64,000 nucleotides of DNA, taken from Flavobacterium sp. Lineage in GTDB: Bacteria; Bacteroidota; Bacteroidia; Flavobacteriales; Flavobacteriaceae. Each line of letters starts with the position of its first letter. Position 1 is the stretch's first letter. The notes beneath the pieces are model-generated. The model saw nothing but the letters and a program-made list of their open reading frames with translations, did not search any database and had not been told where the DNA came from. A program made the translations under genes and the position numbers. Below are positions 17,725 through 28,000 of the stretch, one piece after another. The stretch lies in the NCBI RefSeq assembly GCF_017744675.1, contig NZ_JAGIAV010000006.1:124001-188000 (forward strand). Reading direction: 5' to 3'.

Positions 17725-18393
17725 ATGGCAAAATATTCAAGAATTGAAGTGGCTCAGACAATGAAAGACAACGGAATGGTTCCTTTGTTTTTTCATTCGG
17801 ATATTGAGCTAAGTAAAAAAGTTTTAAAAGCGTGTTACGATGGAGGTTCCAGATTAATGGAATTTACAAGCAGAGGCGATTTTGCTCACGAAGTTTTTGG
17901 AGCTTTAAACAAATATGCTTTAGCAGAACTTCCGGGAATGATTCTAGGAGTCGGTTCTGTAACAGATGCAGCTTCGGCTTCGTTATACATGAGTTTAGGA
18001 GCAAATTTTATTGTAACACCTGTTTTTAGAGAAGATATAGCAATTGCCTGTAATCGCAGAAAAGTGCTTTGGTCACCTGGCTGCGGGACTTTGACAGAAA
18101 TTGCAAGAGCAGAAGAATTAGGTTGCGAAATCGTAAAATTATTTCCAGCTGATATTTATGGTCCAGAATTTATTAAAGCAATAAAAGGCCCGTGCCCGTG
18201 GACAAACATTATGCCTACAGGAGGAGTTTATCCAACGGTTGAAAGTTTGAATTCTTGGCTGAATGCTGGAGCAACTTGTGTTGGTTTGGGTTCGCAATTA
18301 ATCTCAAAAGACATATTAGAAAAGAAAGATTTTGAAGGACTGACTGCAAAAGTGAAACAGGTTCTTGACATTATAAAAGATATTAGAAAATAG
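17725..18393 (+). CDS. eda: KDPG aldolase
   Basis: 2-keto-3-deoxy-6-phosphogluconate aldolase, class I, 222 residues, cleaving KDPG to pyruvate and glyceraldehyde-3-phosphate. The Schiff-base lysine lies in EIVKLFPADIYGPEFIKAI and the phosphate-binding PTGGVYP follows. It sits 10 bases after kdgK. A short hairpin follows before uxaB. Confidence 0.96.
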   Translation: MAKYSRIEVAQTMKDNGMVPLFFHSDIELSKKVLKACYDGGSRLMEFTSRGDFAHEVFGALNKYALAELPGMILGVGSVTDAASASLYMSLGANFIVTPVFREDIAIACNRRKVLWSPGCGTLTEIARAEELGCEIVKLFPADIYGPEFIKAIKGPCPWTNIMPTGGVYPTVESLNSWLNAGATCVGLGSQLISKDILEKKDFEGLTAKVKQVLDIIKDIRK

Positions 18394-18395
18394 AT

Positions 18396-18425
18396 TAAGG
18401 AGTAATCATGCCGACTCCTTATTTT
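18396..18425 (+). terminator. Weak terminator-like hairpin after eda
   Basis: TAAGGAGT (18396-18403) pairs with ACTCCTTA (18414-18421), followed by TTTTAT. The T-run is short, so read-through into uxaB is likely. Confidence 0.5.
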
Positions 18426-18609
18426 ATAAGTTTTTTAGATTTTTAGAGATTGTAATAGAACATTGCGCTTGAAAAATAAAGTTCGCCATTCCTCACAGCA
18501 GACTTTGTTTTACTCAATCGGGTGTGATGTTTCTTTTACAATTTTAAGGCAGAAATGAAGGAATAAGGTTTGTAAATGGTTATTTATAACGCATTAAAGA
18601 AAATTTAAA

Positions 18610-20055
18610 ATGAAAAAATTAAATAGAATAAATACAGGATTAGAAAAGTTACAGCCAATTAAGGTAGTTCAGTTTGGAGAAGGTAACTTTTTAAGAGCCT
18701 TTGTTGATTATGCTTTTTACAGACTAAATAAAGAAGTTGATTTTAATGCCGGTATTGCAATAGTTCAACCTTTGAAAGACGGTATGGTAAATATGATTAA
18801 TGATCAGGACGGTCTTTATACCTTATTTATGAACGGAATTAAAAAAGGTGAAAAAATACAAGATATTGAGTTAATTAATAATATCGTAAAAACTGTAAAC
18901 CCATATACTGATTTTACAAATTATTTGGCTTTAGCTAAAGAAGAAGAACTTCAGTTTATTGTTTCTAATACTACAGAAGCTGGAATTGAATTTATTGAAA
19001 GTGATACTCCAGAGATGCAGCCACCAGTATCATTTCCTGCAAAGTTGACGGTTTTATTATATGAAAGATTTAAACATTTTAAAGGAGATGCTTCTAAAGG
19101 AGTTACAATAATTCCTTGCGAATTAATTGATTATAACTCTGAGACACTTAAAAAATATATTTTACAATATGTTGATTTATGGAAATTAGAAGATGCATTT
19201 AAAGCTTGGTTATCAGATGCTTGTACCTATCATAGTACTTTGGTTGACAGAATTGTTCCTGGATATCCAAGAGCTGAAATTGAAGAATACAATAGTAAAT
19301 TAGATTATGAGGATAATTTAATTGTTGCGGCTGAACCTTTTTTCCTTTGGGCTATTGAAGGTGGAGATGATTTAAAAGCAAAATTGCCTTTTCACAAAAC
19401 AGATTTGAATGTAAAAATCGTTGATGATATACGTCCTTTTAAAATGATTAAAGTTCGTATTTTAAACGGTGCTCATACGGCAATGGTTCCTTTTTCACTT
19501 TTGCATGGTAATAAATTAGTAATGGAAACTGTTAACGGAGATTTTACTGGAAAATTTGTAAATAGTGTTATCAGTGAAATTAGTGAAACTCTTGATATGG
19601 ACAAAAATGAAATTACGGCCTATTCTGAGGAAGTAATGGACCGATTTAAAAATCCATTTATCAAACATGCACTTGCTGATATTGCATTAAATTCTGTATC
19701 GAAATTCAAAGTAAGAGTTTTGCCTAGTTTATTAGGATATTTTAATGCTAATAAAAAACTGCCTGTTAATTTGACTTTTTCATTTGCGAGTTTAATTCGT
19801 TTCTACAAAGGAACTTGGAATGGTCAAAGTTTACCGGTTAAAGATGGTGAAGATATTACAGCATTCTTCAACGGACTTTGGAAGTCTGATGATTATGAGA
19901 AAATCGCTCGTTTAACATTACAAAACAAAGGTTTCTGGGATCAGGATTTAACTGAAATTCCAGGATTAACTAAAGCGATTACAATTGCTTTAGAAGAAAT
20001 AGATTCAAACGGAATTGAAACTGGTTTTGCTAAGTTTCAAGAAAGAATAAAATAA
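18610..20055 (+). CDS. uxaB: Tagaturonate reductase
   Basis: Altronate:NAD+ oxidoreductase of the mannitol dehydrogenase family, 481 residues. It reduces D-tagaturonate to D-altronate. The N-terminal nucleotide-binding stretch IKVVQFGEGNFLRAFVDY and the central KVRILNGAHTAMVPFSLLHG (Lys and His of the polyol dehydrogenase active site) are clear. It follows eda by 216 bases and precedes uxaA by 35, forming the second half of the galacturonate branch. Confidence 0.96.
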   Translation: MKKLNRINTGLEKLQPIKVVQFGEGNFLRAFVDYAFYRLNKEVDFNAGIAIVQPLKDGMVNMINDQDGLYTLFMNGIKKGEKIQDIELINNIVKTVNPYTDFTNYLALAKEEELQFIVSNTTEAGIEFIESDTPEMQPPVSFPAKLTVLLYERFKHFKGDASKGVTIIPCELIDYNSETLKKYILQYVDLWKLEDAFKAWLSDACTYHSTLVDRIVPGYPRAEIEEYNSKLDYEDNLIVAAEPFFLWAIEGGDDLKAKLPFHKTDLNVKIVDDIRPFKMIKVRILNGAHTAMVPFSLLHGNKLVMETVNGDFTGKFVNSVISEISETLDMDKNEITAYSEEVMDRFKNPFIKHALADIALNSVSKFKVRVLPSLLGYFNANKKLPVNLTFSFASLIRFYKGTWNGQSLPVKDGEDITAFFNGLWKSDDYEKIARLTLQNKGFWDQDLTEIPGLTKAITIALEEIDSNGIETGFAKFQERIK

Positions 20056-20090
20056 AAAAGAACAACACACAAAAAGAACAAAGGTTAATT

Positions 20091-21713
20091 ATGGCAACGC
20101 AGAAAAAATTAATAAAAGTGCACCCTACAGACAATGTAGCGGTGGCTTTGGTAAATCTGTCAGCTGGCGAAGTGATTGATTTTGAAGGACAATCAATTAC
20201 TGTTGAGTCTGATGTGAAAATGAAACATAAGATTGCAATGGTTCCTTTTAATGTAGGAGACAGAATCATTATGTATGGTGTTTTAGTAGGTAAAGCAAGT
20301 GCAAGAATCGAAAAAGGAGGATTGCTTTCTACTGCAAACGTAAAACACGAGAGTGATAAAGTTACAGGTAAAACTGAAACTATTGGCTGGACAGCTCCAA
20401 ATGTAGATAAATGGAAAGATAGAACGTGGCAGGGCTATCACAGAGAAGATGGACAAGTTGGAACAGAAAATGTTTGGTTGTTTTTTCCATTGGTTTTTTG
20501 TGAAAACAGAAACATCGAAATCTTAAAAGATATTTTTGAGAAAGAATTGATGAAACCTAAAGAAAACGATTATCAATTATTGTTGCGTTCTTTAGTGAAA
20601 TCAGAAACTGGTGGAGCAGGAAATCAAGAAGCTTCAAACGATGCTAACTTGTTCAATAATATTGAAGTTAAATTTATTACACACCAAGGTGGTTGCGGCG
20701 GAATTCGTCAGGATTCTCACAGTTTAGCGAAGCTTTTGGCGGGTTATGTAAACAATCCAAACGTGGCTGGAGCAACGGTATTGAGTTTAGGATGTCAGAA
20801 TCTTCAAATTTCAATTTTCAAAGAAGCTTTAGATGCAATTAATCCAGACAGCAAAAAACCTGTTTTAATTTACGATCAGCAATCTATCGGAACAATTGAA
20901 ACGATGTTGAGCAGTGTTGTAAAAGATACTTTTGAAGCGATTAAAAAAGCAAACGAAATTAAGAGAGAACCCGCTCCATTGTCTAAACTTAGAATTGGTT
21001 TAGAGTGCGGTGGATCTGACGGATTCTCTGGAATTTCTGCAAACCCAACTTTAGGAGTATTGTCTGATAAATTAGCGGCATTAGGAGGAACGACAATTCT
21101 TTCTGAGTTCCCAGAATTATGTGGAGTAGAGCAGGAGTTAGTAAACCGTTGTGTTGATGACGAAGACGGAAAACGTTTCTTGGATTTGATGAAATGGTAC
21201 GAAAAAACAGTTGTTGATGCAGGTTCAGGATTTGATATGAATCCTTCTCCTGGTAACATTAAAGACGGTTTGATTACTGATGCCATGAAATCTGCAGGAG
21301 CAGCTAAAAAAGGAGGAACTTCTCCAATTGCTGGTGTTTATGATTACGGAGAGTATATTAACGAACCAGGATTAACCTTGCTTTGCACGCCAGGAAACGA
21401 TGTAGAGTGCACAACCGCAATGGTAGGTTCGGGGGCAAATATGGTATTGTTTACAACAGGTTTAGGAACTCCAACAGGAAATCCGATCGCTCCAGTTGTA
21501 AAAATATCTTCTAACTCAGAGTTAGCGGCAAAGATGTCTGATATCATCGATATTGACACTGGAGGAATCATCAAAGGTGAAAAATCGATCGAAGAAATGG
21601 CGGATGAAATGCTTGAAACTATTATCGATATTGCTAGCGGTACGGTAAAAACTAAAGCAGCAATATTAAACCAGAACGATTTTATTCCTTGGAAAAGAGG
21701 GGTTTCTTTGTAA
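20091..21713 (+). CDS. uxaA: Altronate dehydratase
   Basis: D-altronate dehydratase, 540 residues, iron-dependent lyase producing KDG. It has an N-terminal SAF-type domain (residues 1-100, HPTDNVAVALVNLSAGE) fused to the large UxaA domain with HQGGCGGIRQDS near 200, LECGGSDGFSGISANP near 302 and GNDVECTTAMVGSGANM near 440. It is somewhat longer than the enterobacterial enzyme. Last gene of the uronate run; a terminator follows. Confidence 0.96.
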   Translation: MATQKKLIKVHPTDNVAVALVNLSAGEVIDFEGQSITVESDVKMKHKIAMVPFNVGDRIIMYGVLVGKASARIEKGGLLSTANVKHESDKVTGKTETIGWTAPNVDKWKDRTWQGYHREDGQVGTENVWLFFPLVFCENRNIEILKDIFEKELMKPKENDYQLLLRSLVKSETGGAGNQEASNDANLFNNIEVKFITHQGGCGGIRQDSHSLAKLLAGYVNNPNVAGATVLSLGCQNLQISIFKEALDAINPDSKKPVLIYDQQSIGTIETMLSSVVKDTFEAIKKANEIKREPAPLSKLRIGLECGGSDGFSGISANPTLGVLSDKLAALGGTTILSEFPELCGVEQELVNRCVDDEDGKRFLDLMKWYEKTVVDAGSGFDMNPSPGNIKDGLITDAMKSAGAAKKGGTSPIAGVYDYGEYINEPGLTLLCTPGNDVECTTAMVGSGANMVLFTTGLGTPTGNPIAPVVKISSNSELAAKMSDIIDIDTGGIIKGEKSIEEMADEMLETIIDIASGTVKTKAAILNQNDFIPWKRGVSL

Positions 21714-21767
21714 GTTTTTAAGTTACAAAGTTACAGAGAGACAAAGTAACAAAGGTTTATATGAAGA

Positions 21768-21793
21768 GGCGCACAGTAGTGCGTCTTTTTTTT
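21768..21793 (+). terminator. Terminator after uxaA
   Basis: GGCGCAC (21768-21774) pairs with GTGCGTC (21779-21785) with one G-T pair and a 4-base loop, followed by eight or more T. The stem resembles the GACGCACTGCAGTGCGTC palindrome at about 38929. Confidence 0.75.
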
Positions 21794-21902
21794 TGAACCA
21801 TATAAGTGATATAAGTTCATTTAATTTTTTTTTAGTTGCAGAGTTGCAAAGAGAAAAAGGTCTATTAGAAGATACACTTTATTGCATCTCTTGTTTTTGA
21901 GA

Positions 21903-22065
21903 AAGCTTCGGAGAAGCGAAATATTTATAGCAAAAGGTTAGGGGTTACAACATAAAGCTCCAGCGGAGCGACATATTTTTTGCAACCTAAATACATGCCA
22001 CTCCGCTGGAGCTATATTCTTAATGAATAATTTTTATCTATAAATATTTCGCTTCTCCGAAGCTT
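21903..22065. repeat. Nested inverted repeat with REP-like palindromes
   Basis: Bases 21903-21930 and 22038-22065 are perfect 28-base inverted copies. Each contains the small palindrome GCTTCGGAGAAGC followed by GAAATATTTATAG. Inside them lies a second inverted pair sharing AGCTCCAGCGGAG (from 21956, and complement ending near 22013). The layout resembles a bacterial interspersed mosaic element built of paired REP units. Confidence 0.85.
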
Positions 22066-22069
22066 GCAT

Positions 22070-22096
22070 AAAAAAAGCCCATTCTAAAATGGGCTT
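22070..22096 (-). terminator. Minus-strand terminator, distal copy
   Basis: On the minus strand AAGCCCATT pairs with AATGGGCTT across a 4-base loop (22075-22096) and is followed by a T-run. It lies beyond a first minus-strand terminator and may be a back-up for the LacI gene. Confidence 0.65.
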
Positions 22097-22140
22097 ATAT
22101 GACTTATATGGTTTAAAGAGGATAGGATATACGGTAATGT

Positions 22141-22215
22141 AAAAGCTCCAGCGGAGCTGAATATTGGTAGAAACGATATCGCATCAAGATAAAAGCTCCG
22201 TAGGAGCGATATATT
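22141..22215. repeat. Two further REP-like palindrome units
   Basis: AAAAGCTCCAGCGGAGC at 22141 and AAAAGCTCCGTAGGAGCGAT at 22191 are single copies of the same unit family as in 21903-22065, here in the same orientation. Confidence 0.75.
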
Positions 22216-22227
22216 TTACGTTACAAT

Positions 22228-22260
22228 AAAAAAAATAAGCTCACCTTTAAATGAGCTTAT
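22228..22260 (-). terminator. Terminator of the LacI-family gene
   Basis: On the minus strand TAAGCTCA pairs with TGAGCTTA (22252-22259 and 22236-22243) and is followed by eight T. It lies about 50 bases after the regulator stop. Confidence 0.8.
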
Positions 22261-22310
22261 ATGACTTATATGGTTTAAAATTAAACGGTTTTAAAATGCT
22301 TTTTTGTTGG

Positions 22311-23339
22311 CTAGAAATTGGTTCTTGTAGAAGATTTGCGAATATGCAATTCTGGGGCAAGGACTACCTTTTTTTCAATTTTAATGGCATCTGTTTTGTC
22401 TACTTGCTCTAAGAAAACTCGAGCAGACATTCTTCCCATTTCTAATGGCGACTGATCTACAGAAGTGATAGACAATTCCATGAATTTTGTAAAAGGTTCG
22501 TTACTAAAACCAGCAACACAAAACTCACTTGGAATACTAATATTCCTTTCTTTTAATTCTTGAATTGCTCCCAATGCTGCAAAATCACTTGATGAAAATA
22601 TAGCATCTGGAGGAGTTTGCAATTGCAAAAGCTTATCCACAGCATCTTTACCAGCTTCTACGCTACTTTTAGTAAAGATAACATATTCTTCATTAAAAGT
22701 AAGTCCGTTGTCTAAAAGAGCCTGTTTGTATCCTAAAAACCTGTTTTTAAAAATATCCAGCGATTGATCTCCAGAGAAATGAGCAATGTTTCTGCAGCCT
22801 TCATCAATTAAATGTTTTGTGGCTAAATAACCGCCTTTAAAGTCATTAATCGTCACAGAACTTACGCCATCGATATGTTTGCTTCTATCAAAAAATATCA
22901 GCGGTACATTTTTTTCTAATACATTTCTGAAAGCACTATCATTTTCATCTGAAATACCCGTAACCGACATCATGATTCCGTCTACTTGTGCATCTACCAA
23001 GGTGTGGAGATTTTCATTCTCTCTTTTAATGCTTTCATGCGTCTGACAGATAATTACTTGGTAGCCGTGAGGATAAAGCTCTTCTTCGATTCCTCTAATT
23101 ACTGAGGCGAAAAAGTTGCTGTCTATACGCGGAACAATAACTCCGATATTATTGCTTCGGCCACTCTTTAGTGCCAACGCCAATTTGTTTTGCTTGTAGT
23201 TCATCGCAGCGGCAGTCTTGATAACCAATTCGCGCGTCGCTTCCTTTATTTTAGGATTATTGTTTAACGCTCTGGAAACCGTTGCAGCTGTGATGTTTAA
23301 TTTTTCAGCAATATCATAAATAGTTACTTTTTCACTCAT
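22311..23339 (-). CDS. LacI-family regulator of the pectin/uronate genes
   Basis: Transcription factor of 342 residues. The N-terminal helix-turn-helix and hinge (YDIAEKLNITAATVSRALNN, residues 6-25) are followed by a periplasmic-binding-protein-like sensor domain (from about 60, NNIGVIVPRIDSNFFASVIR). It lies between the uronate catabolic genes and the divergent GH28-SusCD operon. Palindromes of LacI-operator form stand at three promoters on both sides and a weaker one before this gene. By analogy to KdgR-type control the effector may be KDG or a uronate intermediate; this is inference. Confidence 0.92.
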   Translation of the reverse strand: MSEKVTIYDIAEKLNITAATVSRALNNNPKIKEATRELVIKTAAAMNYKQNKLALALKSGRSNNIGVIVPRIDSNFFASVIRGIEEELYPHGYQVIICQTHESIKRENENLHTLVDAQVDGIMMSVTGISDENDSAFRNVLEKNVPLIFFDRSKHIDGVSSVTINDFKGGYLATKHLIDEGCRNIAHFSGDQSLDIFKNRFLGYKQALLDNGLTFNEEYVIFTKSSVEAGKDAVDKLLQLQTPPDAIFSSSDFAALGAIQELKERNISIPSEFCVAGFSNEPFTKFMELSITSVDQSPLEMGRMSARVFLEQVDKTDAIKIEKKVVLAPELHIRKSSTRTNF

Positions 23340-23368
23340 TCAAAAAAAGTTTTTCGGATTATTTTAGA

Positions 23369-23417
23369 CAAAAGTACATTTTTTTTCATTATGTAATAAA
23401 AATTGTTATCGATTACC
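23369..23417 (-). promoter_or_regulatory. LacI gene promoter and probable auto-operator
   Basis: The minus strand reads TACTTTTG at 23369-23376, a TAnnTTTG match 30 bases before the ATG. Upstream at 23404-23417 is TGTTATCGATTACC (plus strand), matching the operator TGTAATCGATTACA at 12 of 14 positions and placed near the -33 region, suggesting autoregulation. Confidence 0.65.
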
Positions 23418-23535
23418 ATAATTATAATCTCTAACGTTTTAGCTTTTACAATGATAATAAATTATCAAAATTTTTGCATTAAATGTAATTAAAATTTCTA
23501 ATAAAAATTAAATATATAATTTTTTTCTAAATTAA

Positions 23536-23581
23536 TTTGGTCTCTTAGAACTATTTTTCTATTTTCGTGTAATCGATTACA
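23536..23581 (+). promoter_or_regulatory. GH28-susCD promoter and LacI-type operator
   Basis: TTTG at 23536-23539, a 20-base spacer, and TATTTTCG at 23560-23567 (one mismatch to TAnnTTTG). The perfect 14-base palindrome TGTAATCGATTACA follows at once (23568-23581), with the same zero gap as before exuT and kduI. Confidence 0.85.
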
Positions 23582-23626
23582 TAAATCAAGATGTTTTTAA
23601 CACTGAAACAAGAAAAATCTGCGCAA

Positions 23627-25066
23627 ATGATTACAAATAAGATAATCACACTTAAAAAGATTCTTTTTTTAGCCGCTTTAGGGTTGCTAATCTCATCATG
23701 CGTACGACATCTTTCTACTGCTTCTACAGAAAATCCGTGGCAAAGAATGGATCTGATTGTAAAAAATATTCCTCAGACGCATTTTACAAATAAAGTCTAC
23801 AACATAAACGATTTTGGAGCTGTTGCCGATGGAAAAACGTTAAACACTTTGGCTTTCCAAAAAGCGATACAAGAATGCGCAAAAAATGGTGGAGGGCAAG
23901 TTTTGGTTCCAAACGGAAAATACCTAACAGGAGCTATCCATTTAGAAAGCAATGTCAATCTGCATTTGGAGGATAATGCTGAAATTCTTTTTAGCTTAAA
24001 TCCGAAAGACTATCCTATTGTTCATACTTCTTGGGAAGGAACAGAAGTAATGAATTTCTCTCCGCTTATTTATGCAAAAAATAAAACCAATATTGCTGTT
24101 ACGGGAAAAGGGACTTTAAACGGTCAGGCAGACAGCACCAATTGGTGGATTTGGTCTGGCGGAAAAGATTATGGCTGGAAAAAAGGCATTCCGTCTCAGA
24201 ATGATCCAACCAATCGAGAGGTTTTGGTTGATATGGCAGAAAAAGGTGTTCCAGTATCAGAAAGAGTTTTTGGAGAAGGACGTTATTTAAGGCCAAATTT
24301 TATAGAGTTTTTTGAATGCAATACCGCTTTAGTAAAAGATGTAAAAATTATTAATTCCCCTTTTTGGATTTTACATCCAATAAAAACCAACAATATGATT
24401 ATTGACGGAGTAACGGTTAACAGCCATGGTCCAAATAATGATGGCTGTGATCCAGAGTATTCCCAAAATATTTTAATTAAAAACTGCACTTTCAATACAG
24501 GAGACGATTGCATTGCGATTAAAGCGGGCCGTGATGCCGACGGAAGAAGAGTAGCCATATCAAGTAAAAACATTATTGTGCAGAATTGCAAAATGATTGA
24601 TGGTCATGGCGGTGTGGTAATTGGAAGTGAAATTTCGGCAGGCGTAAATAATGTTTTTGTTGAAAATTGTGTAATGGACAGTCCGCATTTGGATCGTGCC
24701 ATTCGCATTAAAACCAATTCCAGAAGAGGCGGAATCATTGAAGATATTTATGTGCGAAATCTGGAAGTGGGAACGGTAAAAGAATGTGTCTTAAAACTAA
24801 ACATGTTCTACAATGTATACGGTTCTCAAACAGGCAACTTTATTCCAGTGATCAGAAATGTAAGCTTAGAGAATGTAACGGTAAAAAATGGCGGAAAGTA
24901 CAGCGTTTGGGCCGAAGGTTATGCTGCATCTCCTGTGGAAAATATTACACTTAAAAATGTAAAAATCCAGAAGGTAGATTCGCTCTATTTATTAAAAAAC
25001 GTAAAGAACATAAATTTTATTAATACCTATATCAATGAGAAAAAAGTAAAATCTATTAACAACTAA
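23627..25066 (+). CDS. GH28 polygalacturonase-type lipoprotein
   Basis: Glycoside hydrolase family 28, parallel beta-helix enzyme cutting galacturonate linkages of pectin. I prefer the ATG at 23627 because it gives a compact lipoprotein signal (MITNKIITLKKILFL, then LISSC); an in-frame ATG at 23591 adds 12 residues. GH28 active-site motifs are NNDGCDPEY and GDDCIAIKAGRD (three Asp), DGHGGVVIGSE (His) and RAIRIKT. The form resembles exo-acting bacterial enzymes. First gene of the SusCD operon, under the LacI-type operator. Confidence 0.93.
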   Translation: MITNKIITLKKILFLAALGLLISSCVRHLSTASTENPWQRMDLIVKNIPQTHFTNKVYNINDFGAVADGKTLNTLAFQKAIQECAKNGGGQVLVPNGKYLTGAIHLESNVNLHLEDNAEILFSLNPKDYPIVHTSWEGTEVMNFSPLIYAKNKTNIAVTGKGTLNGQADSTNWWIWSGGKDYGWKKGIPSQNDPTNREVLVDMAEKGVPVSERVFGEGRYLRPNFIEFFECNTALVKDVKIINSPFWILHPIKTNNMIIDGVTVNSHGPNNDGCDPEYSQNILIKNCTFNTGDDCIAIKAGRDADGRRVAISSKNIIVQNCKMIDGHGGVVIGSEISAGVNNVFVENCVMDSPHLDRAIRIKTNSRRGGIIEDIYVRNLEVGTVKECVLKLNMFYNVYGSQTGNFIPVIRNVSLENVTVKNGGKYSVWAEGYAASPVENITLKNVKIQKVDSLYLLKNVKNINFINTYINEKKVKSINN

Positions 25067-25096
25067 ACACTATCAATTAACCAAACATTAAACCAC

Positions 25097-28000
25097 ATGA
25101 ATATTAAACAATTATCTGAGAAAAAAGATAAATACGGCTTCGTGTTTTTCTTTTTCCTGAATTTTTTGCTGTGCAGTTCTATAAATGCTCAGACAACCAC
25201 AATAGAAGGCAAGATTACCGATGCGACGGGAATGTCGCTGCCAGGGGTAAATATTAATGAAAAGGGAACTAAAAACGGAACTTCGACAGACTTTGAAGGA
25301 AGTTTTAAAATCAATGTATCAAATAGTAAAGCGATTTTAATAATTAGCTATTTAGGATTTCAAACACAAGAAGTAAGCGTTGCAGGAAAAACTAAAATTA
25401 ACGTAAGTCTAGCCGAACAGTCAAACACATTAACAGAAGTTGTTGTAGTTGGATATGGCTCTGTAAAAAAGACCGACCTTACAGGATCTGTTAGTACCAT
25501 TAGCGCGGCAACTATCACTGAAAGAAATACGACAAGTCCGCTTGAAGCAATTCAAGGAAGCACGCCTGGGGTTCAGATTTCATCTAGTTCAGGACGTTCT
25601 GGCGACGGATATAAAGTGGTAATTAGAGGAAACAATTCTTTGGTTGGATCATCACCTTTATATATTGTAGATGGCGTGCCAGTTGATAATATTGACTTTT
25701 TGAATCCGCAAGACATTTCAAGAATGGACGTTTTAAAGGATGCTTCTTCGGCAGCAATTTATGGTTCTAGAGGAGCAAGCGGTGTTATTATTGTAACTAC
25801 AAAAAGTGGTGCCAATGCAAAATCTGGAATCAATGTAACATTTGATACTTCTTACGGAAATAAAACGGCTACAAGAATGCCGAAAATGATGTCTGGAGAA
25901 GAATGGTGGAAATTCCATCAAGTTGCTTATATGAGTGCAACGCCTCTTACGCAAACTCCAGCACAATTGGCTGCTTTAGCCGGAAATCAAAGCCCTTTAC
26001 TGGTTTCTCGCGCCAACAGCGGTTACAGTTATGACTGGGCCGATGCTGTTCTTAAGCCAGGTATGACACAAAACAATTACTTAAATGTTACAGGACGTTC
26101 AGATTCTGGATTAAGCTACAATTTAGGATTTGGTGTTCAAAGCGATGAAGGACTTATCGAAAACGATTCTACTGATAAGTACTCTTTCAAATTAGGGTTA
26201 AACCATAAAATCAATGATAAATTTACTACTGGCGCGAACATTACAGTTGCACGTCTTGATACACAATTAGGAAGTGATTTAGCCATGCAGGATGCTTTTA
26301 GATTAAGTCCGCTAATGTCTCCATGGGCAGTTGATGCACAAGGAAATGAGAAAGTAGGAACATTGTTTTTTCTTCCAGGAAAACTAACTTATCCTGATGG
26401 TTCTTGGGCTATCAATAAAACATCAACCGTAAACCCTTTAATGGAAATTGCCAATTCTTCTCAAACAGAAAAAACATGGCAGACTGTTGGAAATGTTTTC
26501 TTCCAGTATCAGCCTTTAAAATGGCTTTCGTTTAAAACAACATTTGCAGGTGGTATAGAAAATACGGTTACTAGTACAGCTTATAAAGCACAGACTAATG
26601 CAGGTGTTACCTTAAATGGTAAAAACTCAGCATCGATTAAAAACTTCAACAACTTTAATTATACTTGGGATAACCAAATCGATTTAAAACATACTTTCAA
26701 CGAAGTGCATGATTTTAGTGTTTTATTATTACAAAGTTTGTATTCAAACGTAGATGAAACTTCGTATCTGTATTCTAACAATCAGCCTTTTGATGTTGGG
26801 TCAAACAATATGGGATCTGGTGTTCAGACGAGTTATAATATAAGTTCAGGGTATCAAAAAAATACATTGAGTTCTTATGCTGTTCGTTTAAATTATGCTT
26901 TTAAAGACAAATATCTATTAACGGCTTCTACAAGATGGGATGGTTCTTCTGTTTTATCTGAAGGCAATAAATGGCAAAGTTTCCCTTCTGTAGCTTTAGG
27001 ATGGAAAATTAGCAAAGAATCTTTCTTAGCAAACAGTACTGTAGTTTCAGACTTAAAACTTCGTGCGAGTTTAGGATATACAGGAAACGACAATGTTGCA
27101 CCTTATACTTCTCAAGCGTTATTAAACCAGCAGACTTTTTACGCCAACGGAGCCAATGTGGTTTCGGGCTGGCAGTCTGAAAATTTAGCCAATCAAGCTT
27201 TAACTTGGGAAAAAACAAGAGAGATTAACCTTGGTCTTGATTACGGATTCTTAAAAAATAGAATTTCAGGAACAATAGATGTTTACGACAGATTATCTGA
27301 TAAGCTAATTTATAAGCAAGAATTGCCTCTTGAAACAGGATATAAAAATACTTTTGCAAACGTTGGTTCTGTGAGCAACAAAGGGGTAGAAGTGCTGTTG
27401 ACTACAAAAAATATTAAAAGTGCAAAAGTGAATTGGGAAACTACTTTTACATTCACTAAAAACGTAAACAAATTAGAGTCAATTTACAATCAAGATCAAG
27501 TAAGCGATATTGGTAATAAATTAATTTTAGGTTCTCCTTTAAATCCTAATTATAATTATGTTTACGATGGCGTTTGGCAAGAAAGTCAAGCGGCAGAGGC
27601 AGCAAAATACAATATGCTTCCAGGTCAGGCAAAACCAAAAGACTTGAACGGAGACGGCAAATTTAACAACGATGATAGAACAGTAATTGGTAATCCAAAT
27701 CCAGAATGGCAAGGAAGTTTATATTCAAAATTAACTGTTGGACAGTTTGATTTCAACTTCTCTGTTTTAACCAGTCAAGGGCAAACCGTTTTGAGCACTT
27801 TCCACCAAAACTTTGCTGATGTAAGCGATAGAGGACGCCAAAAGTTAGCGATGGATTACTTTATTCCAACAAACGGAGCAGGAATCGAGGCTAATGCAAA
27901 CAATACAAACCCAAGACCTGGACCAGTGGCAACAGGAGCAGGAGCTTATTGGACTTCATTATTTGCCTACTATAGAGACGTTTCTTACGTGAAAATTAAA

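Larger units (their letters stand above)
21714..22310. other. Repeat-rich gap between uxaA and the LacI regulator
   Basis: No gene. It contains ACAAAGTTACA words, the uxaA terminator, a nested inverted repeat with REP-like palindromes, two further palindrome copies and two minus-strand terminators, each listed separately. The words ACTTATATGG/CCATATAAG occur three times (about 21797, 22100 and 22261). Confidence 0.75.

Noticed and set aside
20876..21286. 136-codon minus-strand frame within uxaA
   Set aside because: Lies entirely opposite the conserved altronate dehydratase and reads as a compositional shadow.
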